A stretch of DNA of 64,000 nt from Arthrobacter sp. 131MFCol6.1 (GTDB lineage: Bacteria; Actinomycetota; Actinomycetes; Actinomycetales; Micrococcaceae), in contig NZ_KB895542.1 of NCBI RefSeq assembly GCF_000374925.1, forward strand, positions 186,001-250,000, written 5' to 3'. The translations under genes were made by a program, and so were the position numbers. Below the pieces are notes generated by a model that did not search any database, had not been told where the DNA came from, and saw only the letters and a list, made by a program, of their open reading frames with translations. Shown in pieces: positions 55,617 to 64,000 of the stretch (within the stretch, counting starts at the first letter, position 1; each line of letters starts with the position of its first letter).

Positions 55617-56578
55617 AGGAATCCCGCCAACGAGGCCTTGGCCGGCGCGCATTCGGCGGCCTGGCCGTCGGCGTCGGCCTGGCCATGGCCCTGTCCGCCT
55701 GCGGAGGCTCATCAAACCCGCTGAGCTCGGCCCCGGCCAGCAGCGGTGCCGCCTCCGGTTCCGGCAGTGCCCTGGTGATCGGCTCGGCTGATTTCCCCGA
55801 GAGCCAGATCCTGGCCGAGGTCTACGCCGGCGCCCTGAACGCCGCCGGCGTCACCGCTAGCACCAAGCCGAACATCGGCTCGCGCGAGGTCTACATCAAG
55901 GCAGTCCAGGACGGCTCGGTGGACGTCGTTCCCGACTACAGCGGCAACCTGCTGCTGTATGTAAACAAGGACGCCACCGAGGTCTCCGCCGAGGACATCG
56001 CGAAGGCACTCCCGACCAAGCTCCCACAGGGCCTGGCCGTGCTCGAGGCCTCCAAGGCCGAGGACAAGGACGCCATGGTGGTCACCAAGGCCACGGCAGA
56101 GAAGTACCAGCTGAAGTCCATCGAAGACATGGCGAAGGTCTGCAGCGATCTCGTCATCGGCGCCCCGGCGACCTTCGCCGAGCGCGCATACGGCCTGCCG
56201 GGCCTGGCGAAGAACTACAACTGCGTGCCCAAGAAACTCGAGCCGTTCAGCGACGGCGGCGGCGCCGTCACGCTCAAGGCGCTGCTCTCGGATCAGGTCC
56301 AGGTCGCGGACATCTACACCACCACCCCGTCCATCCCGGACAACGACCTCGTGGTGCTGGAGGATCCGAAGAACAACTTCATCGCCCAGCAGGTGTTGCC
56401 GCTGTACAACTCGGCCAAGATGACGGACAAGGCAAAGGAAACGCTCAACGCCGTGTCCAAGGTCCTCACCACGGAAGACCTCATCAACCTCAACCGTGCC
56501 GTGAGCGGCAGCCAGAAACAGAACCCGAAAGATGCCGCCGAGGCGTGGCTGAAGGAAAAGGGCCTCGCCCAGCAGTAG
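55613..56578 (+). CDS. Osmoprotectant-binding lipoprotein
   Basis: 321 residues, ATG overlapping the preceding stop by 4 nt, with AAGGAGGT upstream. Signal with RR near the start and a lipobox ending ALSAC30, so it is anchored on the outer face. OpuAC/OpuCC-type binding fold: LVIGSADFPESQILAEVYAGAL, NIGSREVYIKAVQDGSVDVVPDYSGNLLLYV, and VQVADIYTTTPSIPDNDLVVLEDP. Delivers betaine, choline or a related solute to the permeases. Confidence 0.94.
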   Translation: MKESRQRGLGRRAFGGLAVGVGLAMALSACGGSSNPLSSAPASSGAASGSGSALVIGSADFPESQILAEVYAGALNAAGVTASTKPNIGSREVYIKAVQDGSVDVVPDYSGNLLLYVNKDATEVSAEDIAKALPTKLPQGLAVLEASKAEDKDAMVVTKATAEKYQLKSIEDMAKVCSDLVIGAPATFAERAYGLPGLAKNYNCVPKKLEPFSDGGGAVTLKALLSDQVQVADIYTTTPSIPDNDLVVLEDPKNNFIAQQVLPLYNSAKMTDKAKETLNAVSKVLTTEDLINLNRAVSGSQKQNPKDAAEAWLKEKGLAQQ

Positions 56579-56593
56579 ACCACTGGCGACCCT

Positions 56594-56640
56594 GCGACGC
56601 CGGTGCCCGGGCTCACAGCCTGGGCGCCGGCATCGTTGTT
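56594..56640 (+). terminator. Terminator of the osmoprotectant operon
   Basis: GACGCCGGTGCCCGGGC and GCCTGGGCGCCGGCATC pair (with G-U pairs) around TCACA, followed by the T-rich GTTGTTGTT. Confidence 0.7.
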
Positions 56641-56697
56641 GTTACCGCGGCGTCCGCGTGTGAGTCATGTCTCAGCAGAAGTACATCCTCCATATGG

Positions 56698-56703
56698 CAT
56701 ATT
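56698..56703 (+). promoter_or_regulatory. Possible -10 of the aminotransferase gene
   Basis: CATATT, 6 nt before ATG 56710. Weak match, but same spacing as the other leaderless candidates. Confidence 0.3.
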
Positions 56704-56709
56704 TGATGA

Positions 56710-57930
56710 ATGGCAGAATTCAAGCAGTCCACCAAGCTTCATAATGTCCTTTACGACATCCGTGGACCGATCCTTCAGGCCGCCCAGCAGATGGAGGCGG
56801 AGGGTCATCGCATCCTCAAACTGAACATCGGAAACCCGGCCCCGTTTGGGTTTGAAGCACCGGACGCGATCCTGGTGGACATGATCCGCCATCTGCCGCA
56901 TGCCCAGGGCTACAGCGACTCGCGCGGCATTTTTTCGGCCCGCACCGCCGTCTCGCAGTACTACCAGACCCGCGGGATCCAGAACATCCACGTGGATGAC
57001 ATCTACCTCGGCAACGGCGTCAGCGAACTGATCACAATGTCGCTCATGGCCCTGCTCGACGACGGCGATGAGGTCCTCATCCCCACCCCGGACTACCCGC
57101 TGTGGACTGCCTCGGTTGCCCTGGCCGGCGGGAAGCCCGTGCACTACCTCTGCGACGAGGAAACCGGCTGGCAGCCCGACCTCGAGGACATGGAAGCGAA
57201 GATCACGCCGCGCACCAAGGGCATCGTGGTCATCAACCCGAACAACCCGACAGGTGCGGTGTACCCGAAGGCGACGCTGAAAAAGATCGTCGCACTCGCG
57301 GAGAAGCACGGACTGGTGCTCTTCGCCGACGAAATCTACGAGAAGATCCTCTACGAAGACGCGGTACACGTAAACCTCGCCTCGCTTACCGGCGACGATG
57401 TCCTGTGCCTGACCTTCAGCGGGCTCTCCAAGGCCTACCGGGTCTGCGGCTTCCGGGCCGGCTGGATGGCCATTTCCGGGCCGAAAAAGGATGCCGCGGA
57501 CTATCTCGAGGGCATCAACCTGCTGGCCAACATGCGCCTCTGCGCCAATGTTCCGGCCCAGCATGCCATCCAGACCGCCCTCGGCGGCTACCAGAGCATC
57601 AACGACCTGATCCTGCCCGGAGGACGCCTCCTGGAGCAGCGGAACAAGGCCTACGACATGCTCAACGCCATCCCGGGCGTCAGCACGCAACAAGCCCGCG
57701 GGGCCATGTATCTGTTCCCGAAGCTGGACCCCGAGGTCTATCACATCCGCGACGACGAGAAGTTTGTCCTGGACCTGCTGCGCGAGCAGAAGATTCTCCT
57801 GTCCCACGGAAGGGCGTTCAACTGGGTTCGGCCGGACCACTTCCGGATGGTGACGCTGCCCAACGTCAAGGACCTCGAAGAAGCAATCAACCGCATGGCG
57901 GACTTCCTGAGCCGGTATAAGGGGAACTAG
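56710..57930 (+). CDS. PLP-dependent aminotransferase, AlaA-like
   Basis: 406 residues. Class I/II aminotransferase: FKQSTKLHNVLYDIRGPIL at the N-terminus as in AlaA-type alanine transaminases, GNGVSELITMSLMALLDDGDEVLIP, NPNNPTGAVYP, the cofactor-binding DEIYEKILYEDA, and the Schiff-base Lys in FSGLSKAYRVCGFRAGW (about residue 243). Probably interconverts alanine and pyruvate with glutamate/2-oxoglutarate. Confidence 0.92.
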   Translation: MAEFKQSTKLHNVLYDIRGPILQAAQQMEAEGHRILKLNIGNPAPFGFEAPDAILVDMIRHLPHAQGYSDSRGIFSARTAVSQYYQTRGIQNIHVDDIYLGNGVSELITMSLMALLDDGDEVLIPTPDYPLWTASVALAGGKPVHYLCDEETGWQPDLEDMEAKITPRTKGIVVINPNNPTGAVYPKATLKKIVALAEKHGLVLFADEIYEKILYEDAVHVNLASLTGDDVLCLTFSGLSKAYRVCGFRAGWMAISGPKKDAADYLEGINLLANMRLCANVPAQHAIQTALGGYQSINDLILPGGRLLEQRNKAYDMLNAIPGVSTQQARGAMYLFPKLDPEVYHIRDDEKFVLDLLREQKILLSHGRAFNWVRPDHFRMVTLPNVKDLEEAINRMADFLSRYKGN

Positions 57931-58000
57931 GCTTCGGTCAGCAGCGCAACGGGGCTCCTGCTCCGCCTACTGCGGCTGCGCCAACCGGAAAGAGGCATTG

Positions 58001-58855
58001 ATGGCAGGCTCCGCGACATTCGATGACCGCCCCTGGAAACTCCTGAAGGTCGGGAAGGGCTTTAGCCTGGAGTCGTTGGACCCGGACTCGACGCCGGGCT
58101 ACGACGGCGACAAGGCCGACGGCGAGCAGTTGCTCGCCGAACTCGACGGCAAGCTCACGCAACTGCAGGAGCAGCTGTTCGCCGAGTCCAGGACCGGCGG
58201 CAGGAAACGCGTGCTGCTGGTCCTGCAGGCCATGGACACCGCGGGCAAGGGCGGCATCGTCAACCACGTGATGGGTCAGATGAATCCGCAGGGCGTGCAG
58301 CTGAAGTCGTTCAAGGCGCCCACGCCCGAGGAACAGTCCTACGACTTCCTCTGGCGGATCGAAAAGGAAGTGCCGGCGGCCGGCATGGTGGGGGTCTTCG
58401 ACCGTTCCCACTATGAGGACGTCCTGATCCACCGCGTCCACCGCTGGGCGGACGCCGAGGAACTGGAGCGCCGCTACCGGGCCATCAACGAGTTTGAGGC
58501 CCGGCAGGCAGCTGCCGGAGCGAAGGTCGTCAAGGTCATGCTGCATATCAGCCGCGACGAGCAGAAAAACCGGCTCCTGGCCCGGCTGGATGACCCCGCG
58601 AAACAGTGGAAGTACAGCAGTGGAGACCTGAAGGAACGGGCTTTCTGGCCCGACTACATGGACGCGTACCAGAAGGCCTTCGAGAAGACCAACACGGAGT
58701 TGGCGCCGTGGCATGTCGTGCCGGCCAATAAGAAGTGGTACGCCCGCATCGCGGTGCAGCAGCTCCTCCTGGAGGCCCTCGACGACCTGAATCTCCAGTG
58801 GCCGGTTCCGGACCTGGACCTGGACCTGGAACGCGAGCTGGTGCAGCGGTCCTGA
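58001..58855 (+). CDS. PPK2-family polyphosphate:nucleotide phosphotransferase
   Basis: 284 residues from ATG 58001, with GGAAAGAGG upstream (a TTG directly before is in frame). PPK2 fold: Walker A LLVLQAMDTAGKGGIVNHVM, lid region LKSFKAPTPEEQSYDFLWRIEKEVP, Walker B GVFDRSHYEDVLIHRVH, and ERAFWPDYMDAYQKAFEKTNTELAPWHVVPANKKWYARI. Transfers phosphate between polyphosphate and AMP/ADP-type nucleotides; class not assigned here. Confidence 0.94.
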   Translation: MAGSATFDDRPWKLLKVGKGFSLESLDPDSTPGYDGDKADGEQLLAELDGKLTQLQEQLFAESRTGGRKRVLLVLQAMDTAGKGGIVNHVMGQMNPQGVQLKSFKAPTPEEQSYDFLWRIEKEVPAAGMVGVFDRSHYEDVLIHRVHRWADAEELERRYRAINEFEARQAAAGAKVVKVMLHISRDEQKNRLLARLDDPAKQWKYSSGDLKERAFWPDYMDAYQKAFEKTNTELAPWHVVPANKKWYARIAVQQLLLEALDDLNLQWPVPDLDLDLERELVQRS

Positions 58856-58880
58856 CCGGCGGTCTTGGAAAGGCGGGCGC

Positions 58881-59111
58881 CTAGTTCTTGTCCGCAGCCT
58901 GGTCCCGGGCTGCGGCGAGCCGTTTGCGGGCGCCTTCCAGCCATTGTTCGCAGCGCTTGGCGAGGGCCTCGCCGCGCTCCCACAGCGCGAGGGATTCCTC
59001 CAGGCTGGCGCCGCCTGCCTCCAGCTTGCCCACGACGGCGACCAGCTGCTCGCGGGCGTCCTCGTAGCTGAGGGCCTCGATGTCGGCGTTCGGGTTGGGT
59101 TCTGCTGCCAT
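58881..59111 (-). CDS. xseB: Exodeoxyribonuclease VII small subunit
   Basis: 76 residues, typical length. The family's helical segment is present: [53 protein letters not shown]. Forms the ExoVII complex with XseA, which degrades single-stranded DNA from both ends. Located 110 nt after xseA on the same strand; the gap carries three copies of a GGTGGCGCTGTTC-like direct repeat and no gene. Confidence 0.95.
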   Translation of the reverse strand: MAAEPNPNADIEALSYEDAREQLVAVVGKLEAGGASLEESLALWERGEALAKRCEQWLEGARKRLAAARDQAADKN

Positions 59112-59221
59112 GTGGGTGCTCCTTGGTTGTCGCGGTCTCTGCCGCGGTGCTGCTGTCCGGTGGCGCTGTTCGGTGGCGCTGTTCGGTGGCGCGGACGTGT
59201 GGCCGTGTTCGAATGCGGGGG

Positions 59222-60508
59222 TTATTCCTCGGCCGGTTCCTGGCCGCCGGTGGATTGGGCGGTGAACCGGCCGCCGGCCACTCGAACCGTGAGGTCCGTG
59301 CCGGCGGGCGCCTGCGAGGGGTGCCGCACCACATCCCGGTGCGTCGCGGGGCCGGTTCCGGCGCCGGCGAGCTGGACCACCGCGTAGCCGCGATCCAGCG
59401 TCTTTTGCGGCGAGAGTGCGCGCACCTGCGCCTTGAGGTGGACCAGTTGGTCCGCTGCCCGCACGACGGCGGCGCTGATCGCCGAATGCGAGCGGACCTT
59501 GAGCCGTTCGACGTCCTCGTGGCGCTGGCTGATCATGACCTCGGGGGAGAGCAGCACGGGGCGGGAACGCAGGGACGCCAGCCGGTCGCCCTCGCGTTCC
59601 ACGAGCCGGGTGACCCCGCGGCGGAGCTGATCCCGTGCCTGCCGGACCCTGACAAGCTCTTCGGCGACGTCGGGAACAATCCGCTTCGCGGCGTCGGTGG
59701 GCGTTGATGCCCTGAGGTCGGCTACGTCATCGAGGATGGGCCGGTCCGCTTCGTGCCCGATCGCGCTCACCACGGGGGTGGACGCGTCCGCGACGGCCCG
59801 GATGAGCTCCTCGCTGCTGAACGGCAACAGGTCCTCGAGGGCGCCTCCGCCGCGGGCGATGACGATGACATCGACCACCGGGTGGGCGTCGAGCTCCCGC
59901 AGCGCCGCGATCATCTGGGCCACGGCGGTGTTCCCCTGGACCGCTACTTCGCGGATCTCGAATTCGACGGCCGGCCAGCGCAGGGCGGCATTGCGCAGCA
60001 CATCCTTCTTGGCATCAGAGTCGCGGCCGGTGATCAGGCCGATCCGGTGCGGGAGCAAGGGGAGCCGCTTCTTGCGGGAATCGGCAAAGAGGCCTTCGGC
60101 AGCGAGGGCCTGGCGCAGCCGCTCGATCCTGGCCAGGAGATCGCCGAGGCCCACGGGCCGGATGTCCTTCACGGACATGTTCAGCCGGCCCGTCTTGAGC
60201 CAAAATTCGGCCTTGATCAGGGCCACAACCCGGGAGCCGCGTTCCAGCGGGGCGGCCTGTCGGTCCAGCACTGTGGTCCAGACCGATGCCGGCAGCGAGA
60301 TTTCGGCGTTGATGTCCCGGAGCGTCAGGTAGGCGTTGCTGCCACGCCGGTTGAGCTCGATCACTTGCCCCTCAACCCATGCCGAGGGCGCGCGGTCGAT
60401 ATGCATCTTGAGCTTCTGGGACAGCAACTGCAGCGGCCAGGGATTGTCCGGACTGGTTTGAGCCGCGGTGGCCGGTAGCGTGGTGGCCGCCGCCGCATCC
60501 TCAGGCAT
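59222..60508 (-). CDS. xseA: Exodeoxyribonuclease VII large subunit
   Basis: 428 residues from ATG 60508 ([15 protein letters not shown]); the open frame runs further upstream but the added part is non-family Arg/His-rich sequence. N-terminal OB fold ([44 protein letters not shown]), then the catalytic core with [68 protein letters not shown], and a helical C-terminus ending in the conserved LDRGYAVVQ. Pairs with xseB downstream. Confidence 0.95.
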   Translation of the reverse strand: MPEDAAAATTLPATAAQTSPDNPWPLQLLSQKLKMHIDRAPSAWVEGQVIELNRRGSNAYLTLRDINAEISLPASVWTTVLDRQAAPLERGSRVVALIKAEFWLKTGRLNMSVKDIRPVGLGDLLARIERLRQALAAEGLFADSRKKRLPLLPHRIGLITGRDSDAKKDVLRNAALRWPAVEFEIREVAVQGNTAVAQMIAALRELDAHPVVDVIVIARGGGALEDLLPFSSEELIRAVADASTPVVSAIGHEADRPILDDVADLRASTPTDAAKRIVPDVAEELVRVRQARDQLRRGVTRLVEREGDRLASLRSRPVLLSPEVMISQRHEDVERLKVRSHSAISAAVVRAADQLVHLKAQVRALSPQKTLDRGYAVVQLAGAGTGPATHRDVVRHPSQAPAGTDLTVRVAGGRFTAQSTGGQEPAEE

Positions 60509-60726
60509 GCGTGGGCTCCATGGCCGGGAATGCCTGGTGGAGTGCCTTGTGCATATGCGTGCGTGTCCTTTGCTGCGTGCCGTTACTGCATGTCCTTTAC
60601 CACCGGGACGGCCGGCGGCCCGGTCCCGGGCGGGTGGGCCGGCCGGCAGCCGGAAGTTGTCTCGTTCAACTCTATCCATAGCTCTACCACCGGGGCCCGA
60701 CTTTATGGCCGCGCCCGGCACCGCCC

Positions 60727-60757
60727 TAGGATGGGAGGGATGCCATCAACCTTCTAG
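60727..60757 (+). promoter_or_regulatory. -10 hexamer and five-codon leader frame
   Basis: TAGGAT (60727-60732), 7 nt, then ATG 60740 opening a five-codon frame (MPSTF, stop TAG 60755-60757), 7 nt before the TTG start of the membrane protein. The main gene's AGGAA ribosome site overlaps that stop. The gap 60509-60764 holds no other gene. Confidence 0.35.
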
Positions 60758-60764
60758 GAATCCC

Positions 60765-61625
60765 TTGCGCACTTTTGTCTCTGCCGTCGCCGTCCTTATC
60801 GGGCTCCTGATGACAGCCGTCGCCGTTCCAGCCATGTGGGTGGACCAGAACATCGTCCAGGAAGACGGCTTCGTTGCCCTGACCGCACCGCTGGGCAAGG
60901 ATCCGGCGTTCCAGCAACGGCTGGCCGCGGCCGCCGTCGACGGCCTGGCCGCCAGTGCCGGCATTCCCGAAGCCTTCACGGAGCTGGCGCGGCCGGTCCT
61001 GGACAGCGCGGCGCGATCGCTGACGGGACTGCCCGGCTACCCCGAGGCATGGGCTGAAACCCTGCGTAAGAGCCACCGCCTCACGTTCGCGGACCCCAGC
61101 ACGCTGCCGCCGGAGGTTGACGGCACCTCCTCGCTCACCCTTGATGTCGCTCCGCTGGCCGGGCTGGTGGCCAAACAGGTCACTGAAGCGACCACCCTTC
61201 CGCTGGAGGCGCCCGGCCAGGTGCTGGTCCATATCGGGCAGTCCGACCAGCGGCAAATGATCGAACGCGTCACCGTCTATGCCCCGATGGGCTACGCCGT
61301 TGCGGTCGGCGCGGCCATCGCGTTCATGCTGGCGTTCGTTGCGGCCCGACGCCGGTGGACCGTGCTGGTCGGAATGGGCGTTGGAGCGCTGGTGCTCGCG
61401 GGGGTATGGAAGCTGGCCAGCGATGCCGCCGGCGCCGCCGTCGCCGGGACCTCAAGCGGCAACGATGTGGCGGAGCTGTTCAAGAACGAGTTCGTCGCGG
61501 CGTGCTCTGCCAGTTTCGGCCAGTGGATCGTCGCTGCGGCAGTTGCGGGAGCAGTACTGCTGGGCACGGGAGTGGCTGTCCGGGCAGCCGGTGGCCGCAA
61601 TCGGGGCAGGATCGAACACCGGTAG
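60765..61625 (+). CDS. Membrane protein, unknown
   Basis: 286 residues from TTG 60765, with AGGAA 5-9 nt upstream. One N-terminal helix (about 3-24), a large external domain (about 25-170: VDQNIVQEDGFVALTAPLGKDPAFQQRLAAAAVDGLAASAG...), then three helices (about 172-192, 198-218, 250-272). An external domain flanked by an N-terminal helix and a C-terminal helix bundle is common in actinobacterial proteins of unknown function. It ends 9 nt before ispH, whose own promoter hexamer overlaps its stop. Confidence 0.8.
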   Translation: MRTFVSAVAVLIGLLMTAVAVPAMWVDQNIVQEDGFVALTAPLGKDPAFQQRLAAAAVDGLAASAGIPEAFTELARPVLDSAARSLTGLPGYPEAWAETLRKSHRLTFADPSTLPPEVDGTSSLTLDVAPLAGLVAKQVTEATTLPLEAPGQVLVHIGQSDQRQMIERVTVYAPMGYAVAVGAAIAFMLAFVAARRRWTVLVGMGVGALVLAGVWKLASDAAGAAVAGTSSGNDVAELFKNEFVAACSASFGQWIVAAAVAGAVLLGTGVAVRAAGGRNRGRIEHR

Positions 61626-61628
61626 CAT
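61623..61628 (+). promoter_or_regulatory. -10 hexamer, probable leaderless start of ispH
   Basis: TAGCAT, 6 nt before ATG 61635; its first bases are the stop codon of the preceding gene. Confidence 0.42.
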
Positions 61629-61634
61629 GGGAGC

Positions 61635-62723
61635 ATGACCACCACCGCTGTTTCCGTTCCGATGCCCTCCGTTCCGCGCCGGCGGCGTTCACCGGAAGAC
61701 GTCCTGGCGGCGGCCCCGGTCGCCGGTCCCAAGAAGGTTCTCCTGGCAGCCCCGCGCGGCTACTGCGCCGGCGTGGACCGTGCGGTCATCGCGGTGGAAA
61801 AAGCCCTGGAACACTATGGGCCGCCGGTCTATGTGCGCAAGCAGATCGTGCACAACGTGCACGTGGTCAGCTCCCTCGAGGAGAAGGGCGCCATCTTCGT
61901 CGATGAAACCGACGAGGTCCCGGAAGGCGCCCTCGTGATTTTTTCCGCGCACGGAGTCTCGCCCGCCGTCGTCCAGTCCGCCGAGGACCGCGGCCTGCGC
62001 ACCATTGACGCGACCTGTCCGCTGGTCACCAAGGTGCACCGCGAAGCCGTCCGGTTCGCCAAGGATGACTTCGATATCCTGCTGATCGGCCACGACGGCC
62101 ATGAGGAAGTCGAAGGCACCGCTGGGGAGGCTCCCGAGCACATCCAGATCATCAACGGCCCGCACGAGGTCGACAAGGTCACGGTCCGCGACCCGGAAAA
62201 GGTCATCTGGCTCTCGCAGACCACCCTCAGCGTGGACGAGACCATGGAGACGGTGCGCCTGCTCAAGGAGCGGTTCCCCACCCTGCAGGACCCGCCCAGC
62301 GACGACATCTGCTACGCCACCACCAACCGCCAGGTGGCCATCAAGAAGATCTCGCCCCAGGCGGACCTGGTGATCGTGGTGGGCTCCGCCAACTCCTCAA
62401 ACTCCGTCCGCCTCGTGGAGGTGGCACTGGAATACGGCGCCAAGGCCTCCTACCGGGTCGACTTCGCCAACGAGGTTGACGAGACGTGGTTCGAGGGCGT
62501 CGCCACGGTGGGCGTGACGTCGGGGGCTTCTGTCCCGGAAGTCCTCGTCAAGGACGTGCTGCGGCTCCTCGCCGATTACGGCTACGGATCAGTCGAGGAA
62601 GTCGTCACAGCCGAGGAAGACCTCCTGTTCTCCCTGCCGAAGGAGCTCCGGGCCACCCTGAAGCAGGCCGGCGACGTCACCCGCGCCCTCGGCGGCCGCG
62701 GCACCCGCCCCGAACAGTCCTAG
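61635..62723 (+). CDS. ispH: 4-hydroxy-3-methylbut-2-enyl diphosphate reductase
   Basis: 362 residues. Last step of the MEP pathway, making IPP and DMAPP. The three Cys ligands of the iron-sulfur cluster are present: Cys44 in [24 protein letters not shown] and [11 protein letters not shown]. Other marks are [17 protein letters not shown] and the C-terminal [16 protein letters not shown]. The N-terminus (about 30 residues of Pro/Arg) is a normal actinobacterial extension. Converges with rmuC. Confidence 0.97.
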   Translation: MTTTAVSVPMPSVPRRRRSPEDVLAAAPVAGPKKVLLAAPRGYCAGVDRAVIAVEKALEHYGPPVYVRKQIVHNVHVVSSLEEKGAIFVDETDEVPEGALVIFSAHGVSPAVVQSAEDRGLRTIDATCPLVTKVHREAVRFAKDDFDILLIGHDGHEEVEGTAGEAPEHIQIINGPHEVDKVTVRDPEKVIWLSQTTLSVDETMETVRLLKERFPTLQDPPSDDICYATTNRQVAIKKISPQADLVIVVGSANSSNSVRLVEVALEYGAKASYRVDFANEVDETWFEGVATVGVTSGASVPEVLVKDVLRLLADYGYGSVEEVVTAEEDLLFSLPKELRATLKQAGDVTRALGGRGTRPEQS

Positions 62724-62784
62724 GTACTGGACGGTCCTGGGCCCCGGACAGGCCGAGGCGCTGAGACCTAAGCGCGCAGTACGC

Positions 62785-64000
62785 CTAGGCCGCGGACTCT
62801 TCTGACTCGTCACGGGGCTGAAGTTCCGGGGCCGCGACTGCCCGTGGCGTGACTTCGACGGCGGGGGGAGTGGCCAGTCCGGCGGCTTCCAGGGCGTTCA
62901 GCTTCCTCGCGGTGGGCAGGACCCGGGCCTCAAGGGTCCCGACCATGGAGTTGTACCGCTCCACGGAGGTCTTCAGCGAGGACCCCAGCTTGGTGACGTT
63001 TTCGCCGAGCGTGCCCATCCGGTCGTAGAGCTGCCGGGCGAGCTCAAAGAGTTCCCGGGCACTGTCCGTCAACACGTCCTGCCGCCACGTGAACGCCACC
63101 GACTTCAGCACGGCCAGCAAGGTCCCGGGGGAGGCCAGGACCACATTCTTGGCCAGTGCGTAGTCCAGCAGGGCCGGGTCGGCCGTGAGGGCGGCGGCAA
63201 GGATCGACTCCGCCGGCAGGAAGCAGACCACCAGCTCCGGAGAGTTGCCGGGGATGTCCCAGTACTTCTTGCTGCCCAGCGCGTCCACGTGGGCCTTCAG
63301 GGCCTTGGCGTGGGCGGCCAGGTGCGCCTGCTGGCTGCCGGGCAGCTGCGAGGACTGCTGGCCGGCCTGGGCGGCGCCGAGGTCCTGGGCGGCGAGATAC
63401 GACGCCAGCGGGACCTTTGCGTCGACTACCAGCTGCTTGTCGCCGGGCAGCTGCACCACGAGGTCGGGCCGGAGGGTGCCGTCCGAGCCGGAGCTGTGGG
63501 CCTGCCCGCTATGGACCTGTTCGTGGAAGTCCACGTGCCGCAGCATGCCTGCCGCCTCGACCACCCGGCGCAGCTGGACCTCGCCCCACTGGCCGCGGGC
63601 GCTGTTGGAGCGCAGGGCAGACTCCAGCGCATGCGTGGACCGCAGCAGCTGCTCATCGGACAGGCGGGCCTCCTGAAGCTGCTGGGCCAGCTGGCCGTAC
63701 TGCTCCAGCCGGTCGCGTTCGAGCAGGGACACCTGCTGCTGCACGGCGGTGAGCTTTTCCGCCACGGGCGCCAGCGCACGGAGCACACTGCCGTCGTGGT
63801 TCCGGGACTCGCCGAGCTCGCGGTTCTGGGCCGCGAGCAGGCGCCTCTCGGCGTCGGCGGCGGCGAACTGGGCGCTGACGTCGGACAGCCGGGCTGACAC
63901 GGCGTCGAAGTCCTGTTCGACGGCCACGTAGCGCCGGCGCAGCAGGACATAGACGACGGCGGCGCCCGTTACGGCGCCCGTGAGCAGCATGAGCAGGGCG
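62785..64000 (-). CDS. rmuC: DNA recombination protein RmuC, 5' end cut off by the window
   Basis: At least 401 residues from ATG 63990, but the frame stays open to the window edge (Ala-Leu-Leu before that Met), so the true start is probably outside. A membrane helix at the N-terminus (GAVTGAAVVYVLL) is followed by a coiled-coil of about 110 residues (AEKLTAVQQQVSLLERDRLEQYGQLAQQLQEARL). Then the RmuC nuclease-like domain: NSARGQWGEVQLRRVVEAAGMLRHVDF, RPDLVVQLPGDKQLVVDAKVPLASY and a C-terminal YDRMGTLGENVTKLGSSL segment. The family limits DNA rearrangements; mechanism unsettled. Confidence 0.94.
   Translation of the reverse strand, partial: ALLMLLTGAVTGAAVVYVLLRRRYVAVEQDFDAVSARLSDVSAQFAAADAERRLLAAQNRELGESRNHDGSVLRALAPVAEKLTAVQQQVSLLERDRLEQYGQLAQQLQEARLSDEQLLRSTHALESALRSNSARGQWGEVQLRRVVEAAGMLRHVDFHEQVHSGQAHSSGSDGTLRPDLVVQLPGDKQLVVDAKVPLASYLAAQDLGAAQAGQQSSQLPGSQQAHLAAHAKALKAHVDALGSKKYWDIPGNSPELVVCFLPAESILAAALTADPALLDYALAKNVVLASPGTLLAVLKSVAFTWRQDVLTDSARELFELARQLYDRMGTLGENVTKLGSSLKTSVERYNSMVGTLEARVLPTARKLNALEAAGLATPPAVEVTPRAVAAPELQPRDESEESAA

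Noticed and set aside
59222..60721. Longer XseA start at 60721
   Set aside because: Adds Arg/His-rich non-family sequence; ATG 60508 gives the normal length.

Overview
This window comes from a high-GC Gram-positive actinobacterium. It looks most like Micrococcaceae (Arthrobacter/Pseudarthrobacter). The reasons are strong GC bias at third codon positions, common GTG/TTG starts, a GroEL with a His-rich tail under two CIRCE operators, GuaB plus a separate GuaB3, a DUF3817/SURF1 pair, and many genes with a TANNNT -10 hexamer 6-7 nt before the start codon (leaderless transcription). It reads as core chromosome. I saw no insertion sequence, prophage, CRISPR array or integrase.

Layout: (1) 1-1640 holds a cut-off gene, a divergent small membrane protein, and about 770 bp of imperfect CATGTCC-centred repeats ending just before a CIRCE-controlled groES-groEL pair (1642-3630). 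(2) 3.8-9.3 kb has two paralogous membrane acyltransferases with SGNH tails, sharing one promoter/palindrome, around an opposing DUF389 gene. (3) 9.5-20.8 kb is a guanine-nucleotide block (guaB, guaB3, guaA) interleaved with an ABC exporter, glpD, a lone PTS EIIA, a four-copy 57-bp tandem repeat, SURF1 and DUF3817. (4) 20.9-30.4 kb has a 1488-residue helicase-like protein with altered ATPase motifs, a SAF-domain protein, an FmdB-type zinc ribbon, 5-formyl-THF cyclo-ligase, galU, a RimJ-like GNAT and a membrane protein. (5) 30.4-41.3 kb has a decayed NAD(P)-binding pseudogene, tRNA-Ala(CGC), and a run of exported proteins (six Ig-like repeats; SPOR-like plus phosphodiester glycosidase; GH128-like glucanase; lipoprotein), then yqeY-ABC-F and an acidic/His-rich surface protein. 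(6) 41.3-48.6 kb has CorA and three divergent regulator/effector pairs (AsnC-MFS, AsnC-PLP lyase, LysR-MFS). (7) 48.7-57.9 kb has nitronate monooxygenase, a GlcNAc-kinase-like protein, a NUDIX hydrolase, RsgA with a structured leader, an overlapping four-gene osmoprotectant ABC operon and an aminotransferase. (8) 58.0-64.0 kb has PPK2, xseB-xseA, a membrane protein, ispH and a 5'-truncated rmuC.

The genes serve housekeeping (chaperonin, GMP synthesis, isoprenoids, DNA repair), envelope modification, osmoprotection and amino-acid handling. The least explained parts are the CATGTCC repeat array, the 57-bp tandem repeat, the helicase-like protein and the shared acyltransferase operator.
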